Part shown: positions 33,566 to 45,209 of the stretch, piece by piece
Layout of the letters: the number at the start of each line of letters is the position of its first letter
Numbering within the stretch: position 1 is the first letter of the stretch
Translations under genes and position numbers: made by a program
The notes under the pieces: model-generated
Databases searched by the model: none
The model's input: only the letters and a program-made list of their open reading frames with translations
What the model was told of the DNA's origin: nothing
NCBI GenBank assembly: GCA_003255025.1
Contig: QANY01005609.1
Span: 729,152-793,151 of the forward strand
DNA: 64,000 nucleotides
Direction of reading: 5' to 3'
Origin: Datisca glomerata
Taxonomy: Eukaryota > Streptophyta > Magnoliopsida > Cucurbitales > Datiscaceae

Positions 33566-33849
33566 GAACACTGAGAACAATACTAACATATTTTTTGTTC
33601 AGTGTAAATAATATGTCAACCAAGAAGTTACACAATTACAATATGCATACCCTAAGAAAACACAAAAGGTCCAACCTTACAACACACTCAACAAAATGTA
33701 ATCACCTGCACCCAAAACCATATGTGAAAAGGTCTAAATTCTCATACAACCTACTGTCTTTCTCATCAAAGACTCTAGCATGGGATTTCAAGACAAACCA
33801 CAATCTATCCCTAATAATACTAACAATATTGTTAAGAATAAATGGGGAA

Positions 33850-34220
33850 TCAGTCACCTTGTCCTGAAATATTCTCATATTCCTCTCAAACTAAATACAA
33901 TAAACAAAAATAATCAAAATAGTGTTGATCATCCTTGCCTCAATGCTCTTTAGACGTGTTTTCTTGAGAAAGCATTTTAGAAGATCATCCCAAGTCTGAG
34001 TAGTACACACCAATTCACACTTAAGTAAGAGTTTGTCAAAGATCCCCCTAGTGGTTGTATAAGTGCAGAATAAATGTTCGATAGTTTCAAGCCCTTAAGC
34101 ATAGAAGACATAAGCCTGGCCTATCCCCCTGTCCCATCTTGCTATACTTTTTGATCTGGAGCTTCGGTTTACAAGTCGGCATGTGATGAAAGAGCATTTG
34201 GGGATAAACCCATAAAACCA
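33850..34220 (-). mobile_element. LINE zf-RVT relic
   Basis: The minus strand reads RPGLCLLCLRA, then shifted frames equivalent to EHLFCTYTTTRGIFDKLLLK, CELVCTTQTWDDLLKCFLKK, TRLKSIEARMINTILIIFVY and FERNMRIFQDKV. This is the zinc-binding tail domain of a plant LINE. Stops and frameshifts are present. Confidence 0.7.
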
Positions 34221-34480
34221 AACCAACCTATTCTAGTCAGCATGTTGTTTGTGAGATGACAAGGCATCATAAGTTCCCTTGGTTAAAAAATACCTCATTG
34301 GGTGAAAGTAACCACCTCCAAATGTCTATATGATGTTTGATGGGGGATATCTAAGTGGTAATCATAATGTGCCAGTCTGTGTGCAATGCCTTGATTAGGC
34401 CAATCCCACCCACTATCTTGAATAAAAACACTCACAATAGTGTGTAAATTCCAACATGTATGACATAGCGTGTAGCCCCA
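34221..34480. other. unassigned spacer between LINE and gypsy relics
   Basis: The 63-codon minus-strand frame at 34295-34486 is not recognised. Confidence 0.35.
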
Positions 34481-34484
34481 ACCC

Positions 34485-36880
34485 AATGCCCATGACTTTA
34501 ACTTTTCAAGAAATAATTTAAACCTTGAATTGAATAGTAGAACTTAGGCCCCTAGCTTCAACTCTCTGTTCATAATTCTTTTATCATGCTACTTCTTGGT
34601 CTCCTATTTATAGAGTCATGCACTCTCATATGAGAATCGCCTAAAGGCATCTAGTTCATTCAATTGCAGGGCTTTATTTTCTCCCACAACTTGCAGGTCC
34701 AAATTAGACTTTTTAACAGCCCAAAAATCTGTGTTGTAGCTCCAATGGTAAGTCGCATTCTTTGCAAAGACTAATCTATAGGGATACATTCTTAAAGGAG
34801 TCTTGAGGTCAACTCTATAAGCCCATATCACATCATAAAGTCTAATAGACCAATCCTTTATGCTGGGGTTTACAACTTTTTCTAAACTCCTATTTATCTC
34901 TCTATTAGATAGCTCCACTTACCCACTTATTAGTAGATGGTATGCTATAGTCACCTTGTGTTTTACCAATACTTAGCCAAGAGTCCTTCAAATAGCCTAT
35001 TGTAAAAATGCGTTTCTTCGTCACTTATGATGGCTTTAGGAATCCTAAATCTTGTGAAAATGTTCTTCTGGATGAATTTTACCACTGCCTTTGCATCATT
35101 TGTTGCCAATGCTGAAGCTTCAACCCACTTGGAGACATATTCTATAATCACTAAGATGTACAAGTTCCAAAATGAAGGTTAGAATGGTCCTATGAAGTCT
35201 ATCACCCATACATAAAAAAAGTTCAAGTTCCAGGATGTTATTGAGTGGCATTTCTTTCCTTTAGGAAATCTACCCAATCCTCTGACAATTATCATAGCTT
35301 TTTGCTACCTCATGTGCATATTTAAAAATGGAAGGCCAAAAATAGCCAGATTGAAACACTTTGGATACCTCCCTTAACCCTCCAAAATGCCCTCCATAGG
35401 GAGAAGAGTAGCATTGTTGCAATATGCTTTGGATTTCTTCTTCTTGGACACATCTTCTAAAGATTTGATTAGGTCCTTGTTTGTATAGGTAGGGATTATC
35501 CCAGTAGTAGTCCTTAATTTGTTGAAATAATTTTTTTAATTACAGTGAATTGAGCTCAAGAGGTAGCACTCCACTTTCTACTTTTGAGATTGACAGCAGC
35601 TGTACATCTGGAAATATTTATGCAATTGTTGGATCCAATGTAGCTTTGTTCCCTACTTCCAATCTTGACAAATGGTCTGCCACTTGATTTGTTGTGCCCT
35701 TCCTGTCTTTGATCTCAAGGTCAAATTTTTGGAGCAGCAAAATCCACTTACGAGTCTATGTTTTACATCATTTATAGAAATCAAATACTTGATGGTAGAG
35801 TGGTCATTATAAACAGTCAGTTTTTAGTGCCTATAAGATATGCTCTAAACTTGTCAAAGCAAATACAATAGCTAAAAGTTCATTTTCTGTGGTGGTATAA
35901 TTCAATTATGCATCAATTGATATCCTACCAGCATAGCAGATAAAGTGAAAATTTTTACCTTTCCTTTGCCCCAAGACTACTCCAACTACATAGTCACTAG
36001 CATCACACGTTAGTTCAAACGGTAACTCCCAATTGGATGCTACAATTAAAGGTGCTGTGACTAAAGCAGTTTTCAGCTCAACAAAAGCATGTCAACATTC
36101 ATTAGTGAATTCAAAAGTCATATTATTTTCTGTTAACATGCATAAAGATTTTGATATTTTAGGGAAATCATTAATAAAGCTCCTATAAAATCTAGCATGC
36201 CCTCGAAAACTTCTAATGGTTTTCACTGTGGTGGGGGTAGGGAGTATTTCAATAACTTCTATCTTTGCTCTATCTACTTCAATTCCTTTCAAAGACACTC
36301 TATGTCCTAGGACTATCCCTTCTTGCACCATAAAATGGCATTTCTTCCAATTCAGGACCAAGCTAATTTCTTCACATCTTTCTAACATTTTGTCAAGCTT
36401 AGACAAACATTTCAAATATGATTCACTAAAAACTGAAAAGTCATCCATAAATATCTCAAGTGTTTGCTCTGCCATGTCTGTGAAAATGGCCATCGTGCAT
36501 ATCTGAAATGGTGTTGAAGCATTGTATACCCCAAAATGCATCCTTCTGAAAGCAAAGGTTCCATAAGAGCAGGTGAAATTAGTCTTCTCTTGATCCTCTG
36601 GTGCTATAGCTATTTGGTTGTAGCATGAGTATCCATCCAAAAAAAATAGTAATATTCTTCCAGTAAGCATGTCCAACATTTGATCAATGAATGGCAAAAG
36701 AAAATGGTCATTTCTGGTAGCTTTGTTCAGCTTCCTATAATCCATGCATACCCTCTAGCCAGTCACTGTTCTTGTGGGGATCAATTCATTGTTCTCATTC
36801 CACACTTTGATACACTGTAACTTTATCATATTCATTTTTCTCTTCCTGTTCAAGCGGAACAAAAAAATATAATAAATTTT
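34485..36880 (-). mobile_element. Athila-like Ty3/gypsy pol relic
   Basis: Read on the minus strand from 36880 downward. Start of RT: WNENNELIPTRTVTG, then MDYRKLNKATRNDHFLLPFI, FLDGYSCYNQIAIAPEDQEK and FMDDFSVFSES (FMDD in place of YVDD; 36745-36380). The LGHRVSLKGIEVD region follows, then RNase [45 protein letters not shown] (36090-35680). Integrase then shows [52 protein letters not shown] and VLLFNSRFKLF (35210-34485). The wording and the FMDD variant fit the Athila/Tat branch. No gag, protease or LTR is attached. One 217-codon frame (36092-36745) is open, but pol as a whole has many stops. Confidence 0.85.
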
Positions 36881-36969
36881 ATTTAGCAACCAACACTTAT
36901 TATATCCTGGCATTTTGAAACATACTCCTACCTCCACAGTAGAAACTACGTTGAATGGCTTAGTCATTT

Positions 36970-39600
36970 CAAATTTCTAGTATTAATGTAATATTACTTA
37001 ACTCAATCAGTTCACCAAGAACAATCACAATTTCCTAATTACAAAAATTAATTCTAACAGTATTATGTAGCATAAAATTTCAAGAAGCACTTATCCCATA
37101 GATAAATAGCAACAGTTAAACATAACTTTATACTGCACCCAAGAATATGCATGAAAGTTTATTTACTGTGAAAGGAAATAGGACCCTGAAACTTCAATTT
37201 AGAGAAATTTGAAAGGAAATTACTTTGTTGAAATGTTCTGTTTAAAAACTATCAGAGAATGACGGGACAAAAAATACCTTTGCTCTATATTGTAAAAGTA
37301 AACTCGTTTTCACAGTTTCTCACATTCCTGATGTGCTACTTGTTTTCTTTTGTTGTGAATTTACCTGAAATGAAAAGAAAAAACTAGGAATCAAATATTA
37401 GTCGGCTCGACAAATTATTAGGCTCATGCTTCCTTTAGCAAAATCATTAAGAGAGCTTTGAGAATTTATGAGCATAAGCAAAATCGTGCATATAATTTTA
37501 GTATGGAGTTAAGCTTTTAACAATTTGATGCCATGGACTTATTTAATGTCTCGTCAATGTCACAACCATGCAACAAGCAATTCAAGATAACATGTATAAG
37601 CTTACCAATACACTTGATGTATATATTATGAATCTATCAATTGTCATAACTCTAGTAGATGTATTTTTTTCCTTCATTTTCTTTTCGTATGTCAGTTCGT
37701 AAGATAAATTTGGGAAGCACGAAAACATAGGAAAAATAATTCAGTTTATACCAAAAGAAGATATCAAAATGTATATTTATACCAACGATTGTCCAACCAA
37801 ATCAATAATCACATTAAAAAACCACAACAATGATAATTACAAGATCATCCCAGTGCTTCTTATGAGTAAGTTAAACAGTAAGACTATCACTTCCATCCTC
37901 TTCCTAGTATAATAAGACACAAAAATATGTAACCAGATGTTCATAGAAACGTACTATGAGACACAAATCACTATCAATTATCTACTCTTGCAAAATGTGA
38001 AAATAACAAAAATTGTTCTAATTACAATAGCATTGCAAAATTTGCAAACATGACGTCATAGGCCATTAATGAAAAGGTTGACATAATTAAACTCTTAGAT
38101 TAAATCTTACCAATAGTTGCATCAATGAAGAAATTATTTCCACTTGCTAGGAACTTAATAACCATGAAGTCATGTAACGTTTGCTGCTCACCTGCAAAGA
38201 CAATAAAGACCATCAAGACAACATCCTTAACCTACAAATTATCACAAGAAAGATAGACAAACTAGAACACTCCACAAGTGTGATAGATGTTAAAGATCTA
38301 AAGTGACATGGTTTGGCTACAACTAGAATTATAGTAAAACATGTCAGTGGATAAAAATCAATTATGTGACAGATGCTGATAAATAGAAGCAACCTTGCAA
38401 TTGGAAAACAGAGCAAATTGGGAACAAGTAATAGACTCAAACATCTCCAAGTAGTTCCTTCTCAAAGAAGCCTAAAAAACCAAACCTAAGCATTCTCAAT
38501 TGCACTAATCATATTATTTAAACCTTCAAAGATGTGGCCACAACAAAAATTCCCAACAACATTTAGTTCAATCTAAGAGTTTCTTCACTTATTTTCTAAA
38601 TTAATCCAGTAACCTAAAATGTACATCACCATTGAGATTTGTTTACTGTGAAAAATGGAATTGATATATGAAAGAAGTTAACATTATACAATAAACTAAA
38701 AATATTATCTTAATTGCAAAATCTTTCACCAAAAACCCATAAATATGCCTCCACAACCGAACTCACTTCATCAAGCTCTTCTTATCCTTCTTAAGCTTAA
38801 AACCAACCAAATCATATTTTTAACAATAATATTTTAATCACTTGGCATGAGATAGGAAAATAAATATATGAGAGAGGCTAGGAAAGCTAAAACAAAACAT
38901 GTTTCTTGAATATATATAAAAGAAAAGCATAAGAAGAGAAATAAATTACCTCAATGCTTTCCGTAACGGGCTTTTTTCAGCGGTTAAGATGCTTCAGAAC
39001 ATCAAGCTTCTACTTGGAAGTACTTAATCTAGTAGCATATGACAGAGAAATACGACCCCATAAGTAAAACTTTACAGCCAAACGCAAAAGGGAGAGAGAG
39101 ATAAGCAAAATGCGAGTTGTAGAGCACGGGAATTACCTTGTAGAGGATCATAGAGATTAACACGGTGAACAGACAAAATGACATAGAGACAACACAAAGA
39201 GAGCAACACGACCACCATGGATAAAGCACAATGCAAGGAGGGCTTTCAATGCACAGACGAGAGGGAAAAACTGAGTTTGGTTAGCCTTTAAGATTCGAAT
39301 GAAAATGAAAAGAAAAATGACAAAAACATAGAAAGACCCAAATTTGATGGTACCTACTTCGTGGTACACCACAACAGAGAGAGACATAGAGCAAGAATGA
39401 GAGCACCAGGATCACAATAGAGAGAGAGCAAGCTACACAAGTAACAATGGCTGAGTCTAGTGGAGGCTTTCGAATAAAATGAAAATAAGAAGAGTGAGGG
39501 GAAATTGTACAAAGAGAAAATCTAATGGAAAAGGGACATCTGTGTTTTAGGTTAAAAGGCAAAAGACCCATCAATGGCCCAGATTAATCTCAACAGATCC
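36970..39600. other. intergenic DNA, unrecognised
   Basis: No family match is visible. Minus-strand frames of 66-97 codons at 39029-39574 overlap one another in different frames and look like chance openings in pyrimidine-rich DNA, with AGAGAGAG tracts on the plus strand (39380, 39420). Confidence 0.4.
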
Positions 39601-41170
39601 AACAATGATTAGTTTCCCAAATATCAATGTCGGAAAAAAAATTCCCGGCATGTAAGAGCGATCGAATTTCAAAACATTGGTTGGTCAAATTGCCCTGACT
39701 TAGAGAATGAGTATTTAGGAAGTAGCAAATCAGATAGCATTTTTTAGATTTTTAGGTACAATGTCTTTTAGGATTTCAAGGTTAGTGGGGAAAGCCAAAC
39801 AATTAGTAACTTTGAATAGTTGAAGCATTATCCTCACTCTAACTATTAAGTCTTGTATATATAGGAGCATGCATGCGTTTTTTCTTATCTAGGCTTTAAG
39901 AAAAACATCATGACGATTTGGATTAGTATGGATCTATTTAGAGAGATAGATCATGCTAGCATATATGCAATAACAAATTAAAAGTTGATTGTTGCAAATG
40001 TATGTTTTATTTTATGCCTTAAGTGACGACTTCAATATTTATCATATTTATTAGGTTTAGAAGAATCTTACAGAAGTGAGTAATAACACACTAAATTTAA
40101 AAGGCAAAATCTTCAAAATTACTTCTTAAAGAACAAAGGAAAATTTATCACAAAATAGTTTGACATGCAAGTTCGGAATTGGCTCTCTACCCTTCTAAAA
40201 TCTATTTATTTAGCGCAAAGTCATTTTAGGTCATTGACATTTTTATATATCTGGATGGCCTTACGTTATGATATTGTAAATTTATATGTTGATCGACATG
40301 TCCCTGTATATGTTACTTAACATATACATGATCATATCAAAAAGAAAATTGAAAATCTCTTTGAAAAGATGAAATTCTCTGTTAAAAACGTTAATATGAC
40401 AATAAAGAATATTATATTTAATTAGGCTATATAATGGTGTGAAAATGGCAAAAAAATCCCCTTACAAAATTCTTCTTTTCCAACATATGGTTCTTTTCCA
40501 ACATATGGTTCTTTTCCAACATGAACTTCTTTGGGTTCAATAGAGAATTGAATATAAACTACTAGTTTGATCACTAAATACTGAAGTTTCACATATTATG
40601 CCAATTGATTTGTTTATATATGTTAATATGCTTAAACACGTGCAATGCACATAAGTTTTAACTAGTTATACAAAAGGAATGGTCCAATTCAATGGGAAAG
40701 CCTGTTCGGTTCAACATGTCGAGAATCTGTATCTGCTAACTCTTCCTCTATTTCGACACCGCTTCACAACGTGGGAAAAATTTATGATACTATTCGAATA
40801 CCGTGCTAGCTCAAAGTTAAAATTTGATACTTAATAAAAAGTATTAAAAATGTTAACGTGTACGTCAGATAAGCTTCTCTTTTTTGCTTTTATATCTTTT
40901 ATATTTTTTTACTTAGTCATAAGGTGTGGTATGCTATCGACCGCACACTCAATTTTTTTGTTTTTCCCCACACTTATTGCCTTTTGTTTTCTTTCTTTTA
41001 TAAGACGATGTTGACAATATCTCTACAATTTACTAAACAAAGTGAGAGCAAGTGGATTGGATCCATCCAAAGTCCTCTTTATTGAGATCAACTGCAACAT
41101 ATAATAGTCGAATTGACACTGTAGAACCCACGTGATATGCGTGTATGATTAATTAATTCAGTATTAGTTG
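39601..41170. other. AT-rich DNA upstream of the MLP-like gene
   Basis: Nothing recognised except a short minisatellite at about 40474-40521: the 18-bp unit TTCTTTTCCAACATATGG, two full copies and a partial third. Confidence 0.55.
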
Positions 41171-41236
41171 GATGAGAGAGAAGTTGGATACTTATATTGT
41201 AATAAACAATCAGTGCTCACTTCATCTCGAACTCAC

Positions 41237-41243
41237 TATAAAT
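41237..41243 (+). promoter_or_regulatory. TATA box of the MLP-like gene
   Basis: TATAAAT, 120 bp before the start codon at 41357. This predicts transcription from about 41268 and a ~90-base 5' UTR. Confidence 0.7.
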
Positions 41244-41356
41244 GCACCGAGAAGTAGTGCCAAGCTAATCTACCCAAAAAATTCTCCATTTTGTTTTGAT
41301 TTAATTTGCAAATTTCTTCTTAAAATTATTATCGTTCAGATTAAAAGAAAAGAAAA

Positions 41357-42419
41357 ATGTCGAGTGAAGATCTGTTTGGAAAGCTTGAAACTGATATAGA
41401 AATCAAAGCGCCAGCTGATAAGTTTCATGATTTTTTCAAGGCAAGACCACACCACATCTCCAATGCCACCCCTCACAGAATTCAGGGATGTGAGTTACAT
41501 GAAGGAGATTGGGGCACTGTCGGTTCTATTATCTATTGGAATTATGTTCATGGTAAAACTTTTACTTTTTGAATTTTCGATCAAATCTTTCATCCAATAT
41601 TTATGAACGGTATTTTAAATTCAGATTAGAATTTATTTAGTTTAGGAGAGCTTATAATCACTTTGAATTTTAATTTTAAAACGGTTGGAACGTTAATAGT
41701 ATGATGAAGATCAAATTGTAATTTTTCTTATTTAAATATATGTTCGTTTGTTTAAATATAACTAATCTCAAAAGTTTCAGTCTTAGGTATATATGTTTAA
41801 TTACGAGATTTATTTCAATAATTTCTTAGCATCTCTCTAGTTCTTATTTTTCCAATATTGCTATAAGCTTTTATTTTTAGGATAATTATTTATTACCCTC
41901 GTTATTGTTTGTCATTCCAATTATTGTTGTTATTCTGATCAAATGAATAATATAACACTAAGATTAGCTAAACTGACGAGTTAGATTGGCACAAAGCCTC
42001 AATACCGACGATGATCATCATTTTTCCATTCTCGTCACCCTATTCTCACCATCATAGTCCTTTAATTAATAGCAAAGAGATTAAAACTAAGAAAGGAGAT
42101 TATATTTTAATCGTATTAATTAATGAAAAAGATTGTGATAAAAAACACAGATGGGAAACCTTCAGTTGCAAAGGAGATCATTGAAGCAATAGACGAGGAA
42201 AAAAATTCAGTGACATTCAAAGTGATAGAAGGAGATCTTCTAGAAGACTACAAGAGCTTCAAACTGACGGTTCAAGCTACTCCAAAGGGTGAAGGAAGTG
42301 TGATTCATTGGACTCTTGAATATGAGAAGAATCATGAGCATATTCCTGACTCTCATTCATTGCTTCAATTTTGCATTGATGTCTCCAAAGATCTTGAATC
42401 TCACCTTATTGAGTCATAA
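41357..42419 (+). CDS. MLP-like protein (Bet v 1 / PR-10 superfamily)
   Basis: Two exons, 41357-41552 and 42151-42419, joined in phase 1 across a 598-bp GT-AG intron; 154 residues, the usual MLP length. The start ATG follows an A-rich leader (AGAAAAGAAAA) and opens with MSSEDLFGKLETDIEIKAPA, the standard MLP beginning. Exon 1 ends in GSIIYWNYVH. Exon 2 begins DGKPSVAKEIIEAIDEEKNS and continues VTFKVIEGDLLEDYKSFK, the most conserved MLP block. Like other MLPs it has no Gly-rich PR-10 loop. The fold is a small cytosolic beta-barrel with a hydrophobic cavity; family members bind lipids, steroids or other hydrophobic ligands and are often stress-induced, but this copy's ligand is unknown. The intron position after the conserved His-Asp boundary is normal for the family. 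A TATA box and poly(A) signal bracket it. All visible features fit an active gene. Confidence 0.92.
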
Positions 42420-42602
42420 ACACATATCACTATATTTGTGTTTGATATGTTGTTTCTGTGTGTTTATGTGATTTGAAGTCTCGTTGGTTGGTTGTTCCTG
42501 TTACTCTTATGACGATGTACGTATGTGTTATTTATGTCGGCTTGGCAAATAAGTGAAGAAGTTTATCCTATGTGCATAATATTGTGACAAATATTATCTA
42601 TT

Positions 42603-42608
42603 AATAAA
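42603..42608 (+). terminator. poly(A) signal of the MLP-like gene
   Basis: AATAAA lies 184 bp after the stop codon. The 3' UTR between is U-rich, including TTTGTGTTTG-type upstream elements. Confidence 0.6.
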
Positions 42609-42619
42609 AGTACGGTTAT

Positions 42620-43540
42620 CACTCCCTTGGGTCATTTTGTGATTAAGAATTACATTTTAATAGAATATTAACCTTAACAATGATGTAGAGGAAGCTCTTA
42701 CGAGAAAATACATGCATCTAAAATTTGTTGATTTGGACACAAATACTGAAAGTTTTGAAAAAATAATTAAAGAAAAACTTTAAGATTTTTGTTAATCAAT
42801 CCTCTGTTTTCGGATTACAATATTGGTGCCAATTTAAAGACTTCAAAAACCTCTAAAATATGAAATAGTATTTTAAAATTAACCTATGCAATATATTACA
42901 TATATGGACTGTATTTTTGAATTTTGAATCCTAAAATAGCATCTAAATAAGAAAATAAATAATGGAACAGAATAATAAAAATTGAATATAAAATTACAAT
43001 TAAACTTAGTATATTTCTATTTTATACCCTACATCATTCTCTTCTACTTGGAGAAAACTCGTCCTTTTCTTAAAATGTATTGAAATTAATTTCTGCCACT
43101 CCATATGAAAATATCCGTGAAAAATAGGGGAAAACTTCAATTTATCTTTCACATATAATAAATCCTGAAACTTTTTTCTCATTGATCTTCAAATCACTTT
43201 TAAAGTCAATAAATTGAATATCTTGAAGAAGATGAACAACTCTGATAAAATAATTACATTTCTCATGCTCCCAAAAATATTCTTCTTCTTGTAGCTTGTT
43301 ATAGATATTTCATTGAAATCCATTGAGCATATCTCAAATGGTTGTTCCTCAAATTTCTATACAAAATCCGTTCTCATACCATCATCCTCATAATCTTCAT
43401 ATCATTGGGGCAAATCCCAATAAACAAGATTACCTTCATCATACTCTTCATCGTTGGAATAGGGCTTGTGGCGTTAATGACTCATCACTCCCATTAGAAT
43501 CATTACTTTTATTAGGAAGGTTACAATTCTAGTGTACATT
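42620..43540. repeat. repeat block sharing sequence with 45045-45231
   Basis: 42940-43125 matches 45045-45231 in the same orientation (for example TATACCCTACATCATTCTC, ACTTGGAGAAAAC and ATGAAAATATCCGTGAAAAA). The remainder (43130-43540) is not recognised; its open frame at 43323-43532 has no family I can name. Confidence 0.65.
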
Positions 43541-43579
43541 TTTTTATGTCCATGAACATATCCAAGATCTTCATTAACA

Positions 43580-43785
43580 ATGGCATACATTGTTCAGACA
43601 GCCAATCCTCTATACATTTATGCAAAAATTCAGTGTTTCATGAGAGAACAAAACATGTAGAAATCAAGTATCATTTTGTCTTGGATATCATAGTCAGAGG
43701 TGAAGTTTACCTTGAGAAGGTAAACACGGATGAAAATCCAGTGACATGGAAACAAAAGTTGTCACAGTAAAGAAGGTTGAACACT
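43580..43785 (+). pseudogene. copia RNase H C-terminal relic
   Basis: The frame reads SDSQSSIHLCKNSVFHERTK, then HVEIKYHFVLDIIVRGEVYL and EKVNTDENPVTWKQKLSQ. The copia consensus is CDSQSAIHL.KN...HERTKHI.IKYHF(I/V)R(D/E), followed by a TTEN(P/I)AD tail, so this is the end of a copia RNase H domain. It is open for 74 codons but has no preceding RT. It stops 84 bp before an LTR-like sequence, as expected at the 3' end of a copia element. Confidence 0.8.
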
Positions 43786-43853
43786 GCCTCAACTGAGAAG
43801 TGGAGTTGCACTAGGAGATTAGTAGCTCAAGCTCAAATGATCAAGGTGAAGTA

Positions 43854-44503
43854 TGTTAAAGTGTGATCCTTTTTTTCGCTCGAGATAGGGAGAAGAGCTT
43901 AAGAGCATTAAGTAAAACAATGATGCAGGGTTTAAAATGGAGTAAGTTGGACGACACCGTTTTGAAATTGAAAGACTAATATTGATTGTTGACTGCCACA
44001 TAGCTGAACTAGATTCATCATGTTATTTAACCAGAATCTCATCCCCAAGCTACGTACGTTTGTAAGATCAACTACCATAACAGAACTACTCAACTGCATC
44101 TTCTTGATTCTTGCTATAGAGTAGGTTGATGTGTGCTTTATAATCGATGTTTATTCTTATGTATGTTTGGCAGTTAGAATGGTGGCGGTTATGTTTTTTT
44201 TTCTGCCATTATTGTACTCTTCAAGCTCTGTAAAATTGGTTCTGATTCATAGTGCAAGTGTTCTCAGTTGAGGACTCAAACAGGATGTAGGTTACACTAA
44301 TCGAACCAGTATAAATTCTTTTTGTCTCCTCTTTCTCTTATGTCTCTTCCTTTTCTCTAGTTCTTTCATTTCTCCCTGTATCGTATTCAGTTCTTCAAAT
44401 CCCTGTGATTTTAGGTCTGATTTCTTGAGGGGTTCCTCTTAATTGGTAATTAAAAAATTGAGAGTATAATACTTAGTTGGGTTAAGCTATTCAAAGCTTA
44501 ACG
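43854..44503 (+). repeat. copia LTR-like sequence
   Basis: Begins TGTTAAAGTG right after a purine-rich GGTGAAG tract downstream of the RNase H relic and ends ...AGCTTAACG, giving near-inverted ends (TGTTAA/TTAACG, final A changed to G). The inside has the pyrimidine-rich leader (about 44320-44400) common in LTR R/U5 regions. About 650 bp. No second copy is in the window, so the boundaries are inferred. Confidence 0.55.
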
Positions 44504-44504
44504 G

Positions 44505-44516
44505 TGGTATCATAGG
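44505..44516 (+). promoter_or_regulatory. primer-binding-site-like sequence
   Basis: TGGTATCATAGG one base after the LTR-like end resembles the initiator-tRNA-Met site TGGTATCAGAGC, with two or three changes. Confidence 0.5.
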
Positions 44517-44599
44517 TCTAGGTTAAGAGGAAGGGAACTCATTATTAGCGAGGCATCATTTAAATAAGAAAATAAATAAAGAACATAACAAGGTTGTTA

Positions 44600-45045
44600 G
44601 AATCGTGATCTTACTTAAGATCGTGGAGAGGTCTCACGAATCGGATCATAGGACTGAATCATCGATCGTAAGATCCTACTATATACTAGTAATATTATAA
44701 AAAAATATAATTTACCAAACTACATATTAAAATTCTTGAATATAATTAATTAATCAATTATAAATTTCACCATTTTACTAAGTGTAATTTAAATAAATAA
44801 ATAACAAGTTAAAAATTGAACATCTTAAATGAATTTTATATTATTTTTTATGAATACTTTATAAAATTATGATTAGTGAGATCATAAGATCGTGGTAGAT
44901 CGTAAGATCCTATCAATCCAAGACAAAAAAATATAATAGGATTGTAAGATCCTCCAATTTAAGATTCTACCTATGAATCGGACATGGGGATTAGAAAGGA
45001 TCGTAAAATCGTAGGATCAAATAATCTGGATTGGAAGTTTAACAA
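44600..45045. repeat. cluster of GATCGTAAGATC palindromes
   Basis: GATCGTAAGATC occurs at 44664-44675 and 44898-44909, with variants at about 44941 (GGATTGTAAGATCC) and 44998-45018 (GATCGTAAAATC, GTAGGATC). The intervening DNA is AT-rich. Function unknown; see findings. Confidence 0.6.
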
Positions 45046-45209
45046 TCATAGAACATTATATTTTAGAAAAATACAAATTGAACATAAAAATACAAATAAA
45101 CTTAAAGTTTTTTTTATAATTTATACCCTACATCATTCTCCCCTACTTGGAGAAAACACATCCTCAAGTTTCTTGGTATGTATCAAAATCAATTTCTTCC
45201 ACACCATAT

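Noticed and set aside
39029..39574. Three overlapping minus-strand open frames (66-97 codons) rich in Phe, Cys and Ser
   Set aside because: They overlap in different frames of pyrimidine-rich DNA and show no family motif or splice signals; chance openings are more likely.
42123..42419. A separate 98-codon gene starting at the ATG at 42123
   Set aside because: A CAG acceptor at 42148-42150 and the MLP family sequence show that this is exon 2 of the MLP-like gene; the upstream codons are intron.
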